This document shows positions 27,514 through 34,985 of a DNA stretch of 64,000 nucleotides, piece by piece. The notes under the pieces were generated by a model. The model was not told the DNA's origin. It did not search any database and saw only the letters and a list, made by a program, of their open reading frames with translations. The stretch's first letter is position 1, and each line of letters opens with the position of its first letter. The position numbers were made by a program, and so were the translations under genes. Source of the DNA: SAR324 cluster bacterium (GTDB taxonomy: Bacteria; SAR324; NAC60-12); the NCBI GenBank assembly GCA_015231885.1, contig JADGAT010000004.1, positions 48,199-112,198 on the forward strand, given 5' to 3'.

Positions 27514-28635
27514 CTATGCAAAATATCGAAATTTTGTGATCAGGTAAGGAGAGATTTGTGCCGCCGTGACCAAAGAAAGCGATTGCCGAAACAGCTCCAT
27601 TTCAGCATCCGAATCCGCAGCCCCAGATGTTCCTTCCAAAGGAGAAAGATAGACCAAATCGTTTTTATCCAGCTGCATTGCTTCAACCACTTGAGTGGTT
27701 GCCGTCTGATGTACCTCTATTTTTTGTGCACCGACCCCAATCAAAACCGTGATAGCACAGCGAATTCCTGCAGATTTTTGGTCACGAACAACTTTGAGCA
27801 GATGAGAAATGTCGGCACTTTTGTGAAAACTTTTCCTCAATTCCGGATCTCCTGTCTCCAAACCAATAGTAACATGCCCTAGCCCTTTATCAGCTAAAGC
27901 GTCATAGTCCTCTGGCTTTCGTTGAGGCGAATGATCGGCATCATGGAATGCGGCAATGCCATGAGGAAATTTCCCAAAAACATCATTCACCATCTGCAGG
28001 CATTCTAATATTTTTTTTTGAGGCATGGACAAAGCACTGGCTGCCCCTAAAAATAGTCCTTTTTTTCCATTCAAGGCTTTACCGAATAAGGCTTTCACTC
28101 TTGTTATGTGCTCGACAAAGGCTTCTTTGTTCAGAACCCGGAATCGCTGCCCTTGATAAAAAGCACAAAAAGTACACTGGTTGTTAGGACATCCTAATGC
28201 AGGTAAAAGGACCAGATCCTGATATCGATCCGGAGGCAAAATTTCAATAGTTTCAGGATAGGCATTCTGAAATCTAGTCATTTCTTCAGCATACCTTTCG
28301 GAAGTCCATTGCAGTGCTTGCTGGACACGCTCCATAAAAATGGAATGTTTTCCCTGTTCTCCATAAAAAGTGATAGGGAATGACGGATTATCAGCAGCCC
28401 CCCCTACTTTTTTTAGGAAGTGCAGAATTTTTTGATGAAGGTCCTCTGCCTGCTCACTGGAGCAATCCGCATATCCCCTTCCCTGGCGCAAAACCACTTC
28501 TCCTGCCATGGTCCGGCGATAAAAATTTTCATCATCTCGGAAAGAACCCCATCGGCCTTCTGCATCCAGACGAATGATCCGCCCCTCAGACCATTTCAAT
28601 TTCAGGCTATGATTGGTAATTCTTGCACTTGGCAT
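27514..28635 (-). CDS. Radical SAM protein
   Basis: This 373-residue protein has the iron-sulphur cluster motif GCPNNQCTFCAFY. Its spacing is C-x4-C-x2-C, found in a subset of COG1032-like radical SAM proteins rather than the commoner C-x3-C-x2-C. Downstream are a GLFLGAASALSMP loop, a GLETGDPEL strand-loop as in HemN/MiaB relatives, and a beta-strand pattern for a TIM-like barrel. There is no B12-binding domain. The first 120 residues are unlike the core and may bind substrate. It is the first gene of the unit with the DadA-like and AstE/AspA-like genes, so it may act on the same amino acid or peptide. No specific reaction can be assigned. Confidence 0.85.
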   Translation of the reverse strand: MPSARITNHSLKLKWSEGRIIRLDAEGRWGSFRDDENFYRRTMAGEVVLRQGRGYADCSSEQAEDLHQKILHFLKKVGGAADNPSFPITFYGEQGKHSIFMERVQQALQWTSERYAEEMTRFQNAYPETIEILPPDRYQDLVLLPALGCPNNQCTFCAFYQGQRFRVLNKEAFVEHITRVKALFGKALNGKKGLFLGAASALSMPQKKILECLQMVNDVFGKFPHGIAAFHDADHSPQRKPEDYDALADKGLGHVTIGLETGDPELRKSFHKSADISHLLKVVRDQKSAGIRCAITVLIGVGAQKIEVHQTATTQVVEAMQLDKNDLVYLSPLEGTSGAADSDAEMELFRQSLSLVTAAQISPYLITKFRYFA

Positions 28636-28785
28636 ACTTTTTTCTGGATAAACCTTTCTGGTTCCTATTCAAACAGAATATATTAGCACAATTGTCAAAT
28701 TTTGTTATCCGAAGATTTACGTACCTGTCTGTAGTATTCCACAGTGTCTTAGGAATGCGAAAATAATAACATGCGAAAGTTACAC

Positions 28786-28834
28786 AGGATTTTCATCGAG
28801 ATTCAAGGCGTCTTATCGGGCGCATGGCTTGTTG
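28786..28834 (+). repeat. Dispersed repeat, copy B
   Basis: This is the partner of 25109-25157 (42 of 49 bases identical, same orientation, about 3.7 kb apart). Beyond the aligned core, both copies continue into a purine-rich tail containing CGCAG(CAG)AA, so the full element may be nearer 90 bp. The two copies bracket the radical SAM/DadA/AstE operon. Confidence 0.75.
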
Positions 28835-29002
28835 CTATGTAACCGCTAAAGCAACGCAGAAGATCGTTGAACAGGCAAGTAGATTTGCTAAGTTATTGTT
28901 TGAGCATTCCTTAACATTTGTAAGTGGAAAAATGTACCACTATTTGACGTTGTAAAAACAGCTTAGTTTTTTCTCTGATAAAGAGGATCTCGGGACAACA
29001 AA

Positions 29003-29092
29003 ATCGGAATTTCCCAGAGTGACAGGAGTCAGCAAAATACGGCCGGAAGGCCAAGTAAAAATCTTTCAGGTGAAAGCTCAATTTCCGCATAT
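29003..29092 (+). ncRNA. Glycine-riboswitch-like structured RNA (orphan)
   Basis: Hallmarks of a glycine aptamer appear in order: GGCCGGAAGGCCAA (29042-29055, compare GCCGAAGGNGCAA) and AATCTTTCAGG followed by TGAAAGCTC (29061-29080, compare AATCTCTCAGG then CAAAAGGAC). Possible pairing supports folding: an outer stem CGGAATT (29006-29012) with AATTTCCG (29081-29088) with one bulge, AGAG (29017-29020) with CTTT (29064-29067), TGAC/GTCA (29021-29032) and GGCC/GGCC (29042-29053). No plus-strand gene lies downstream, because the next gene is convergent. It may therefore be a relic, an antisense regulator or a chance match. Confidence 0.4.
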
Positions 29093-29206
29093 GGAGTCAA
29101 ACAATTTCAGCAGTACCTAATCAGAAACCATAAATTAGTATGGTAAATTTCAAATCTGTCAAGGTTATTTAACTGAAATATCAGGACATTTATGATTTAC
29201 GAATGA

Positions 29207-29248
29207 GAAAAAAATAATAAAAGACCTCCTCAAGATAGAGGATCTTTG
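29207..29248 (-). terminator. Intrinsic terminator of the cyclase-like gene
   Basis: Read on the minus strand, a GC-containing stem (AAGATCCTCT with AGGAGGTCTTT around a short loop) is followed by a T-rich run (TTTTATTATTTTTTT). It lies about 60 bases after the stop codon at 29306. This is the expected form of a Rho-independent terminator. Confidence 0.7.
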
Positions 29249-29305
29249 TTATGTAAATAAAATGCGATAAACAACAAATACTTCATCAAGAGGAGGGATC
29301 ATGAA

Positions 29306-31282
29306 TCATCTGGATTTAACCCCAAAACCAAGGCGTGGTTCTGTCTGAAAGATCACATGGACTTTTTTATCTGCAAGAACAGGATTATTCGAGCATTGCC
29401 GGGATCGTTCCACATATTCTTGTGCCATCATGTCCTCCGGAAACTGTTCTAAACATTCGGAAAACAAATCGATCGCCCTTGTCCATTCCTGATCATGAAA
29501 GGCATCCACTCCCTGCTGAAAGATATCGAGAGTTTGTTCCTTCTGCAGCTTGATTTCTTCCAAATCTGTATTATAAATCTCATAGACTCCCAGAGGATCT
29601 ATCTCCGGATGAAGCTGAATGTAGTCTAATTTTCTACAATAAAACGCATGATCCGTTGGTAACAGTTCGAATACACGTTGAGAAATGATGATTTCCCTTT
29701 GGTAAATTTTTGCGATCGTTGCCAAGTCCCGAGAAATCCCAATAGCTTCTCCCATCAGGTTGAGATCCATTCGTGTTTCATCTCCAACCGTTCCTATTTT
29801 GAGTGGGCCATTATGAATTCCAATATTCAGCGAAACCACAGGAAGATCTTCCTTCGCACAGGTTTCATTGAATTTTTGTATTTTTCGTTGTATTCCAATT
29901 GCCGCAAATATGGCATAAACAGCTTCAGTCGAGGGAGAGTCCAAGCCAAACGATGCAATGATCGTTGATCCAACAAAGCGATCAATAAAACCGCCATTAC
30001 TGACAATAGGTTCATGCACAAAATTAATATAAGTATTGATAAATCGGAACATGTCTTGTGGAGGCAGCGAAGTAATTGGAGTACTGGACGCCAAATTAAT
30101 AAAAAGCATCGTCGTCTGGAAATCATCCTCTAAGGCTCCTAGCCGGACAGCATTAAGACCTCCCCGTGCCATTTTCGCCAAAAACTGTTTGGGGACAAAT
30201 TTTTCAAAGGTTTTGGTCAATTGAAGGTTCTGCTTACGCTCCGCCACCAAGTTGTTCCACATCTTCATAAAGGATTCTTCTAAAACTTTGATTTCATTGT
30301 GTCCTTTTGTTTGTGTGTCCACTTGGGGGATATCCAGGTTGTCAAGGTGAAATTGGCTTGCCGCACTAGTCAGTCGACTCAATGGGCGAGTCAATATCCG
30401 ATGACTGGCCCAAAGAAAAATCCCCCACAGGGTTATTGTTTTTAAGACCGCAATGACGATGATAGAAAGAAAAACAAAGCGTACTTTTTGAAAAACAACT
30501 TGAGCGCCAGAATAAAGAGTAATGGTACCCAGGTTATAATCCTCCCCATCTTCTTGATAAACAAGCGGTGCTTGATAATCAATCACCCGTAAAGGCCGCG
30601 TCTGTGTCTCTTTTATTTGCAGATCTCCTTCTTCTGTGTGAGAGGCATCATTCACATTTCCATCCTGATCTAAAAAAATACCGGATGCCGTCAATAGTTG
30701 TCCTTCCGAGCCTTGAACCTTAACTCCTATGGCTGCCGGCATATTCAAGATACCTTTCAATGAAGCCTGTTGCTGCAAACGGTCCTCCTGCCAAAGTGCT
30801 GTTTTCAAGGAAAAGGCAAAACCTTCCTGAATATTTTGTAAATCATATCTTATTTGCTGCTCCACCGTCAGATATTCTAACCCCATGTGGAAGAGTGTTA
30901 ATACAACCGTAACGATGCAATAAAAACCAAAAACAACTTTTAGTAAAGCCATGCCAATGGAGCTCGTCAACCCCACTTCAATGGTTCCAACAGCGTGAGG
31001 GTCCGCTTTTTGATTGTACTTGGAAAGCTCCTGTTCTTCTTTTTGACTTAGATTTTGTTTTTGATCCGTATATCGCTCAAAAAGAGTTTTTTGTTCTTTA
31101 TAAAAAGCGGTTTCTAATTGAGTCTTCTCTTCACTAATTGCTGATCTAAGTCGATGGATTTCAGTTTGTGTATCGACGGGCAGCAAAAAATTAAGGCCAC
31201 AGGCATAGCAATTGACTTTTGAAGAATCCGTGATTTTCTTTATGGTTTGTGTGGAATGACATTCGGGACAGCTGATTTTCAT
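29306..31282 (-). CDS. Degenerate class III adenylate/guanylate cyclase-like membrane protein
   Basis: This 658-residue protein opens with a zinc ribbon (CPEC at 5-8, CYAC at 25-28). It continues with a coiled-coil-prone stretch (40-90), a membrane helix (about 111-135), a sensor region, a second helix (about 268-295), a HAMP-like linker and a class III cyclase homology domain (about 388-545). The C-terminus (about 585-630) looks like a TPR pair. The catalytic residues are gone: Asn396 stands where the first metal Asp belongs (LFINLASST for LFADIRGFT), Ser439 replaces the second (RFVGSTIIASFG), and the Asn/Arg pair of the last motif is replaced (MGEAIGISRDL). It is therefore predicted to be non-catalytic. 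The gene starts 20 bp after the CASTOR/POLLUX-like gene. Confidence 0.85.
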   Translation of the reverse strand: MKISCPECHSTQTIKKITDSSKVNCYACGLNFLLPVDTQTEIHRLRSAISEEKTQLETAFYKEQKTLFERYTDQKQNLSQKEEQELSKYNQKADPHAVGTIEVGLTSSIGMALLKVVFGFYCIVTVVLTLFHMGLEYLTVEQQIRYDLQNIQEGFAFSLKTALWQEDRLQQQASLKGILNMPAAIGVKVQGSEGQLLTASGIFLDQDGNVNDASHTEEGDLQIKETQTRPLRVIDYQAPLVYQEDGEDYNLGTITLYSGAQVVFQKVRFVFLSIIVIAVLKTITLWGIFLWASHRILTRPLSRLTSAASQFHLDNLDIPQVDTQTKGHNEIKVLEESFMKMWNNLVAERKQNLQLTKTFEKFVPKQFLAKMARGGLNAVRLGALEDDFQTTMLFINLASSTPITSLPPQDMFRFINTYINFVHEPIVSNGGFIDRFVGSTIIASFGLDSPSTEAVYAIFAAIGIQRKIQKFNETCAKEDLPVVSLNIGIHNGPLKIGTVGDETRMDLNLMGEAIGISRDLATIAKIYQREIIISQRVFELLPTDHAFYCRKLDYIQLHPEIDPLGVYEIYNTDLEEIKLQKEQTLDIFQQGVDAFHDQEWTRAIDLFSECLEQFPEDMMAQEYVERSRQCSNNPVLADKKVHVIFQTEPRLGFGVKSR

Positions 31283-31301
31283 GAAATATCATATTAAATG
31301 A

Positions 31302-33275
31302 TTATGTTCTTTGGTTTGCGAGGGTAACAAGCCCATCGCCTTCGTTTAGTTCAAAAACTTCGCTTTTATATGGCAGGAGATGAATACCATAATGCTGTTC
31401 TTTATCATCCCACTCCTCATTCAATCGAACCCCAAAACAAGTTTCCCGGCGCATTTGCGCAACCTTCATACAATTGGCAAAAGAGATCGTAACCGGCAGG
31501 CGTTCAAAAAATAGATTCACGGGCTTGACATAGATGCAGCAGCCTTCAATCTTGAACAATTCATCATAGATTTTTTTTACTTCCAGTTCTTGAGAAAGCT
31601 GGGCAAAAATTTTAGAGATGAACTGATGAGGAATGATAAAATCACGGGCACCCGTTTCAACAATGAGTTCTGCATTTTCAAAATCCATTACTTCTGTAAC
31701 CAGTTTTGTTGTGACAGAAATCCCATTTTCTTGTTCCAGTTTTCTAAAAAAATTCCGAAATTCGAGAAGCCTGGATATGGTATTGGCATCCACTTCTTCA
31801 CTGTTTTTTTTATCTTCTGCTAAAAAAATAACACTGTTATAAGTGTGAGGAGCCAAATCAACCAGATTTGAAGGATTATGCAAATCAACTTCCATCACTT
31901 CAATCAATAAATAGGGGTATTGAACCTGTAATTCTTTGGTAGCCTGTTGAATCTCCTCATTAAGCGATTCCACAACAATATGGATGATAGAACGGTCTAC
32001 CGTATATTTAGCAAACTCGTCTATTAAAGAAAGAATTTTATTGTTCCAACCAACCACCATCAGATTTTCCACACTCAATACCGTTTTTTTAATAAAAAAT
32101 TTTGGTTCTTGAACTGATACTACCTGGTGATGGTAAAAATGAATGGAAGAATCATCTTCTGCTAAAAAAATCCCAGCTTCCTCATCACCAGGGATGTAAT
32201 CGGGATGAGGATTTAACACAACAGAGCCATTCTGCTTGCGAAAACCAAGCAAAGCACTTTGGATAAAATGAAACTGCAGCTTTCCATAAGAGTGCCCAAG
32301 CCATCCTTGGGGGAGATGGTAAAAATAAATTTCGTTTCCTTCAAATCCAACCATATCCGAATAAACCGATGCCAACCCAGTCGATATGGTAGTTTGAACA
32401 AGGATACGGGATAAAATATCATTGGAGTCCAATGTTTGAATTGTTCCCGGTACCAGATTTTCAGCAAGTCTTCGGTTGGTTGCAGAATAAATTTGTGCTA
32501 CCACCGGAATCATGTTTTCTTCACCTACCAGAGAAACCAAAGCCATCAGAGCTTTCAACACCCGGGAGTCGCCAATGTTCTGTTCCTCCAAATTACCAGC
32601 AATATGAGCTGAGTTTAAAATAATAACCGTTTTTGCTGTAGTCACTCCAGCACGCTGCAGAGCCTGAAGATTTGTGGTATTTCCTGTGCGTGTTACCAAA
32701 TGGGTGTTTTGAAAATTCTTGACTTTCTCCTGTAGGAAATCATCCATTTCTTCTTTTGGTTTTTCCGACAAAATGACTAAAACGGGATGATCTTCAGACT
32801 CATTGGCTATGATCAATTCTAAAATAATGTCCAGCAACGGTTCGCCAAACCCTAAAATCAAAGTATGCCCTTCTTCCAAAACCACACTTTTTCCTTTACG
32901 CAGTTCACGTATTTTCGCATTAAAAAGACCCGTGATAAAGGCGACCAAACTGGAAAAAATGACCATACCTGCAATGACTGTCACAAAACCAACCACTTTA
33001 TTCAACGCATGGGTTTGAGTGTCTCTAGCCATACCGGCCAATCCGATTTGCAGGACAACCTGCCACACTTGCTCGGCAATCGAAGACAGGTTTTCATCAA
33101 ACCAAATCAATCCGACAGTAATGCGCAATACTGCTAAAAAAGAAAAAGCCAAAAAGAAGAAACCCGCAAGGATCACTAAAATAGATCCTCCCCCCTTGGC
33201 CATAAAATTATCCAGCTTATAGGAGAGCTTCTGTTTGAAAGATATCTTTTTGTTGTGTGCAGAAGAGGAAAACAT
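31302..33275 (-). CDS. CASTOR/POLLUX-like ion channel with RCK/TrkA-N domains
   Basis: The start is taken as the ATG at 33275, though a GTG four codons upstream is equally possible. The N-terminal 130 residues contain hydrophobic segments (SILVILAGFFFLAFSFLAV and VVGFVTVIAGMVIFSSLVAF) framing a pore-loop-like region. TrkA-N-like nucleotide-binding domains follow, the first at HTLILGFGEPLLDII and the second at NLMVVGWNNKILSLIDEF, with LNSAHIAGN and a VVAQIYSATNRRLAE strand. This is the layout of bacterial CASTOR/POLLUX (DMI1-like) cation channels, gated through cytoplasmic RCK domains. It is encoded just ahead of the degenerate cyclase, with which it is probably co-expressed. Confidence 0.85.
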   Translation of the reverse strand: MFSSSAHNKKISFKQKLSYKLDNFMAKGGGSILVILAGFFFLAFSFLAVLRITVGLIWFDENLSSIAEQVWQVVLQIGLAGMARDTQTHALNKVVGFVTVIAGMVIFSSLVAFITGLFNAKIRELRKGKSVVLEEGHTLILGFGEPLLDIILELIIANESEDHPVLVILSEKPKEEMDDFLQEKVKNFQNTHLVTRTGNTTNLQALQRAGVTTAKTVIILNSAHIAGNLEEQNIGDSRVLKALMALVSLVGEENMIPVVAQIYSATNRRLAENLVPGTIQTLDSNDILSRILVQTTISTGLASVYSDMVGFEGNEIYFYHLPQGWLGHSYGKLQFHFIQSALLGFRKQNGSVVLNPHPDYIPGDEEAGIFLAEDDSSIHFYHHQVVSVQEPKFFIKKTVLSVENLMVVGWNNKILSLIDEFAKYTVDRSIIHIVVESLNEEIQQATKELQVQYPYLLIEVMEVDLHNPSNLVDLAPHTYNSVIFLAEDKKNSEEVDANTISRLLEFRNFFRKLEQENGISVTTKLVTEVMDFENAELIVETGARDFIIPHQFISKIFAQLSQELEVKKIYDELFKIEGCCIYVKPVNLFFERLPVTISFANCMKVAQMRRETCFGVRLNEEWDDKEQHYGIHLLPYKSEVFELNEGDGLVTLANQRT

Positions 33276-33315
33276 AGAGGAGGACACTCACAAAGAATGA
33301 GAAAAAAGTAACTGT

Positions 33316-34071
33316 TTAATTGACATATTTTTTAGATATTTTTTCAAGTTTACCGTTGGCTTTTAACTCATCAAGAGCCTTTTGCAGCTGGGTTATAATC
33401 TTATCATCTGTATCCTTATGAAAAGCATAATAAAGATATGATTTCTTGAGAACATACACTGCCTCAAATTCACCAGGATCGAAACCCAATTCTTTGATAT
33501 ACCATAACCCGACAACATGCCCGTATGCCAACATATCAACTTTATTTTTTTCAAGCATCCGAATTCCACTTAATCCTGAATTAGTCCGTTCAATCCTATT
33601 TGGAGGCACGCCTAATCCCAGTAGTATCAGTTCTCCCGCATCATCTCGTATTGCAGCCGTTTTTTTATATTCATTGCTATTCAACTCATCAACGGAATTG
33701 AGTTTAATCCTACGGCTTTTTTTAGCAAGAAGGACAATATTAGATGGGCTTAAAGGGCCAACCCATTTGAATAATTTTTCCCTTGCCTCCGTACGTGTCG
33801 TCGAAAATAAAGAGGTATTTTTTTTTTGTTGAACAATCTTGTACCCTCTTGCCCAAGGCCATAGTTTAATATCCTCAAGAGTTTTCTGAGAACCTACTAT
33901 TTTGAACATTTCGACCAGGGCATCAACAGCAATTCCTTGGATTTTACCATCTTTTTTATAATTGTAAGGGGCATAATTTTCCGTGATGAACTCCAAATCA
34001 TCAACAGACTGAGCAAAAAGAGAGGTTGATACACAGGCAAATCCTAACAACAATAATCCAATTTTTTTCAT
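33316..34071 (-). CDS. Periplasmic solute-binding protein (family 3)
   Basis: This 251-residue protein has a signal peptide (LLLLGFACVSTSLFAQ). The mature protein follows the family 3 solute-binding fold: LEFITENYAPYNYKKDGKIQ at the start, a GIAVDALVEMF helix, FSTTRTEAREKLFKWVGP at the hinge and a C-terminal LDELKANGKLEKISKKYV. The full-length family fold is present, and typical ligands are polar amino acids. No ABC permease or ATPase of that transporter type is adjacent, so it may serve a distant transporter or act as a sensor. It sits between the channel gene and a DUF697 gene in the same orientation. Confidence 0.85.
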   Translation of the reverse strand: MKKIGLLLLGFACVSTSLFAQSVDDLEFITENYAPYNYKKDGKIQGIAVDALVEMFKIVGSQKTLEDIKLWPWARGYKIVQQKKNTSLFSTTRTEAREKLFKWVGPLSPSNIVLLAKKSRRIKLNSVDELNSNEYKKTAAIRDDAGELILLGLGVPPNRIERTNSGLSGIRMLEKNKVDMLAYGHVVGLWYIKELGFDPGEFEAVYVLKKSYLYYAFHKDTDDKIITQLQKALDELKANGKLEKISKKYVN

Positions 34072-34099
34072 GGTTTTTTCGCTATAAAATCATTTTATA

Positions 34100-34918
34100 T
34101 CAACTCGCATTGTGTCTTGCGATCAACTGCTGGCCTTGTTTAACTTGCTCATTGAAATAATCTTTCGTTTTTTCCGGATTAAAATCCAATATGGTGCCAC
34201 CCAATTCAAAGTGCTGAACAAAAACGTGGCCCAGTGCGTAAGTGCAAGCAGCTGAGGTTAAAGGCATTAAAACCACCCCAGCAATCTGTCCGATCACTGG
34301 AATGAATTTCAACAGGCTTCCCAGGCTGCCATAAATCGAAAGAGAGGCTACTGATCCGAGTAAAGTTCCGATATAAGCACGGCTTTTTTCCTCCGAATAC
34401 TTCACGTCATATAATTTAGAAAGAGACTTCACCATTTTTAGCTGAACCGCACTCAAGGCGATCGTATCCAGGATTGGAAAAGGAAGTATACCCACCCCTA
34501 AGGAAAGGAGCATATAATTGGAAATAATGACACTGGCTTTTTCTTTAGGAGACTGAATTATCGTGTATTGCTGCTTTCTATCGCTTACGATCAGGGGATC
34601 GTTTTTTTCATTTTGGATAAAAGCAATTTTTTTTTGTCCCGCAGACGTCGAAATAACAGTTCTCATGGATATAGCAACATCCACCTGTTGAGTATCCCCT
34701 TGCCACATGCTTCCTTGATCCACAGAAATAGAAGTTTCCTCCACTGGGTCTACATCCACTTGTTGAGTATCGACCTGACGCCTATCTCCTTGTCCCACAG
34801 GAACAAGAGTTGCAGCCTCAATTTTCTTAGAATCAGACAGGGTACTCTCATTCAAGCTTTCCAGTACCGAATCAAACAAATCATCCCAATTTTTGGTTTT
34901 GAATTGATTTCTGTCCAT
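34100..34918 (-). CDS. DUF697-like membrane protein with tandem 25-residue repeats
   Basis: This is a 272-residue protein. Residues 125-270 form the DUF697/YcjF-like domain, with VGILPFPILDTIALSAVQLKMV, a central KFIPVIGQIAG hydrophobic hairpin and a closing TILDFNPEKTKDYFNEQ. They match the smaller paralogue at 40772-41296 closely. The N-terminal half is polar and contains an in-frame tandem repeat with a period of 25 residues (75 bp), visible as two QGD..(R)QVDTQQVDVD-type blocks plus a partial third. The start at 34918 has no Shine-Dalgarno. The function of the domain is uncertain; family members are integral membrane proteins sometimes fused to GTPases. Confidence 0.75.
   Translation of the reverse strand: MDRNQFKTKNWDDLFDSVLESLNESTLSDSKKIEAATLVPVGQGDRRQVDTQQVDVDPVEETSISVDQGSMWQGDTQQVDVAISMRTVISTSAGQKKIAFIQNEKNDPLIVSDRKQQYTIIQSPKEKASVIISNYMLLSLGVGILPFPILDTIALSAVQLKMVKSLSKLYDVKYSEEKSRAYIGTLLGSVASLSIYGSLGSLLKFIPVIGQIAGVVLMPLTSAACTYALGHVFVQHFELGGTILDFNPEKTKDYFNEQVKQGQQLIARHNAS
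34633..34815 (-). repeat. 75-bp tandem repeat inside the DUF697-like gene
   Basis: The block beginning ACATCCACYTGTTGAGTATC occurs at 34677 and again at 34752, exactly 75 bp (25 codons) apart, and similarity continues through TTGNTCCCACAG. A third, more decayed unit begins near 34633 (TTTGTCCCGCAGACGTCG). The reading frame is kept. Confidence 0.7.
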
Positions 34919-34985
34919 ATCATTGTTTTGTGGAAAGATCCTCGTTGTGCTACCAAAAGGTTCTTAATCGTTCCCAGAATACATG

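Larger units (their letters stand above)
28636..29305. other. Gene-free stretch of about 670 bp with repeat, structured RNA and terminator
   Basis: No credible protein gene is present. From left to right it holds the promoter region of the radical SAM operon, dispersed repeat copy B (28786-28834), a plus-strand structure resembling a glycine riboswitch (about 29003-29092) and a minus-strand terminator for the cyclase-like gene (about 29207-29248). Confidence 0.7.

Noticed and set aside
29301..29348. 15-codon plus-strand ORF preceded by GAGGAGGGATC
   Set aside because: It runs antisense through the end of the cyclase-like gene and is very short; the purine-rich stretch is likely chance.
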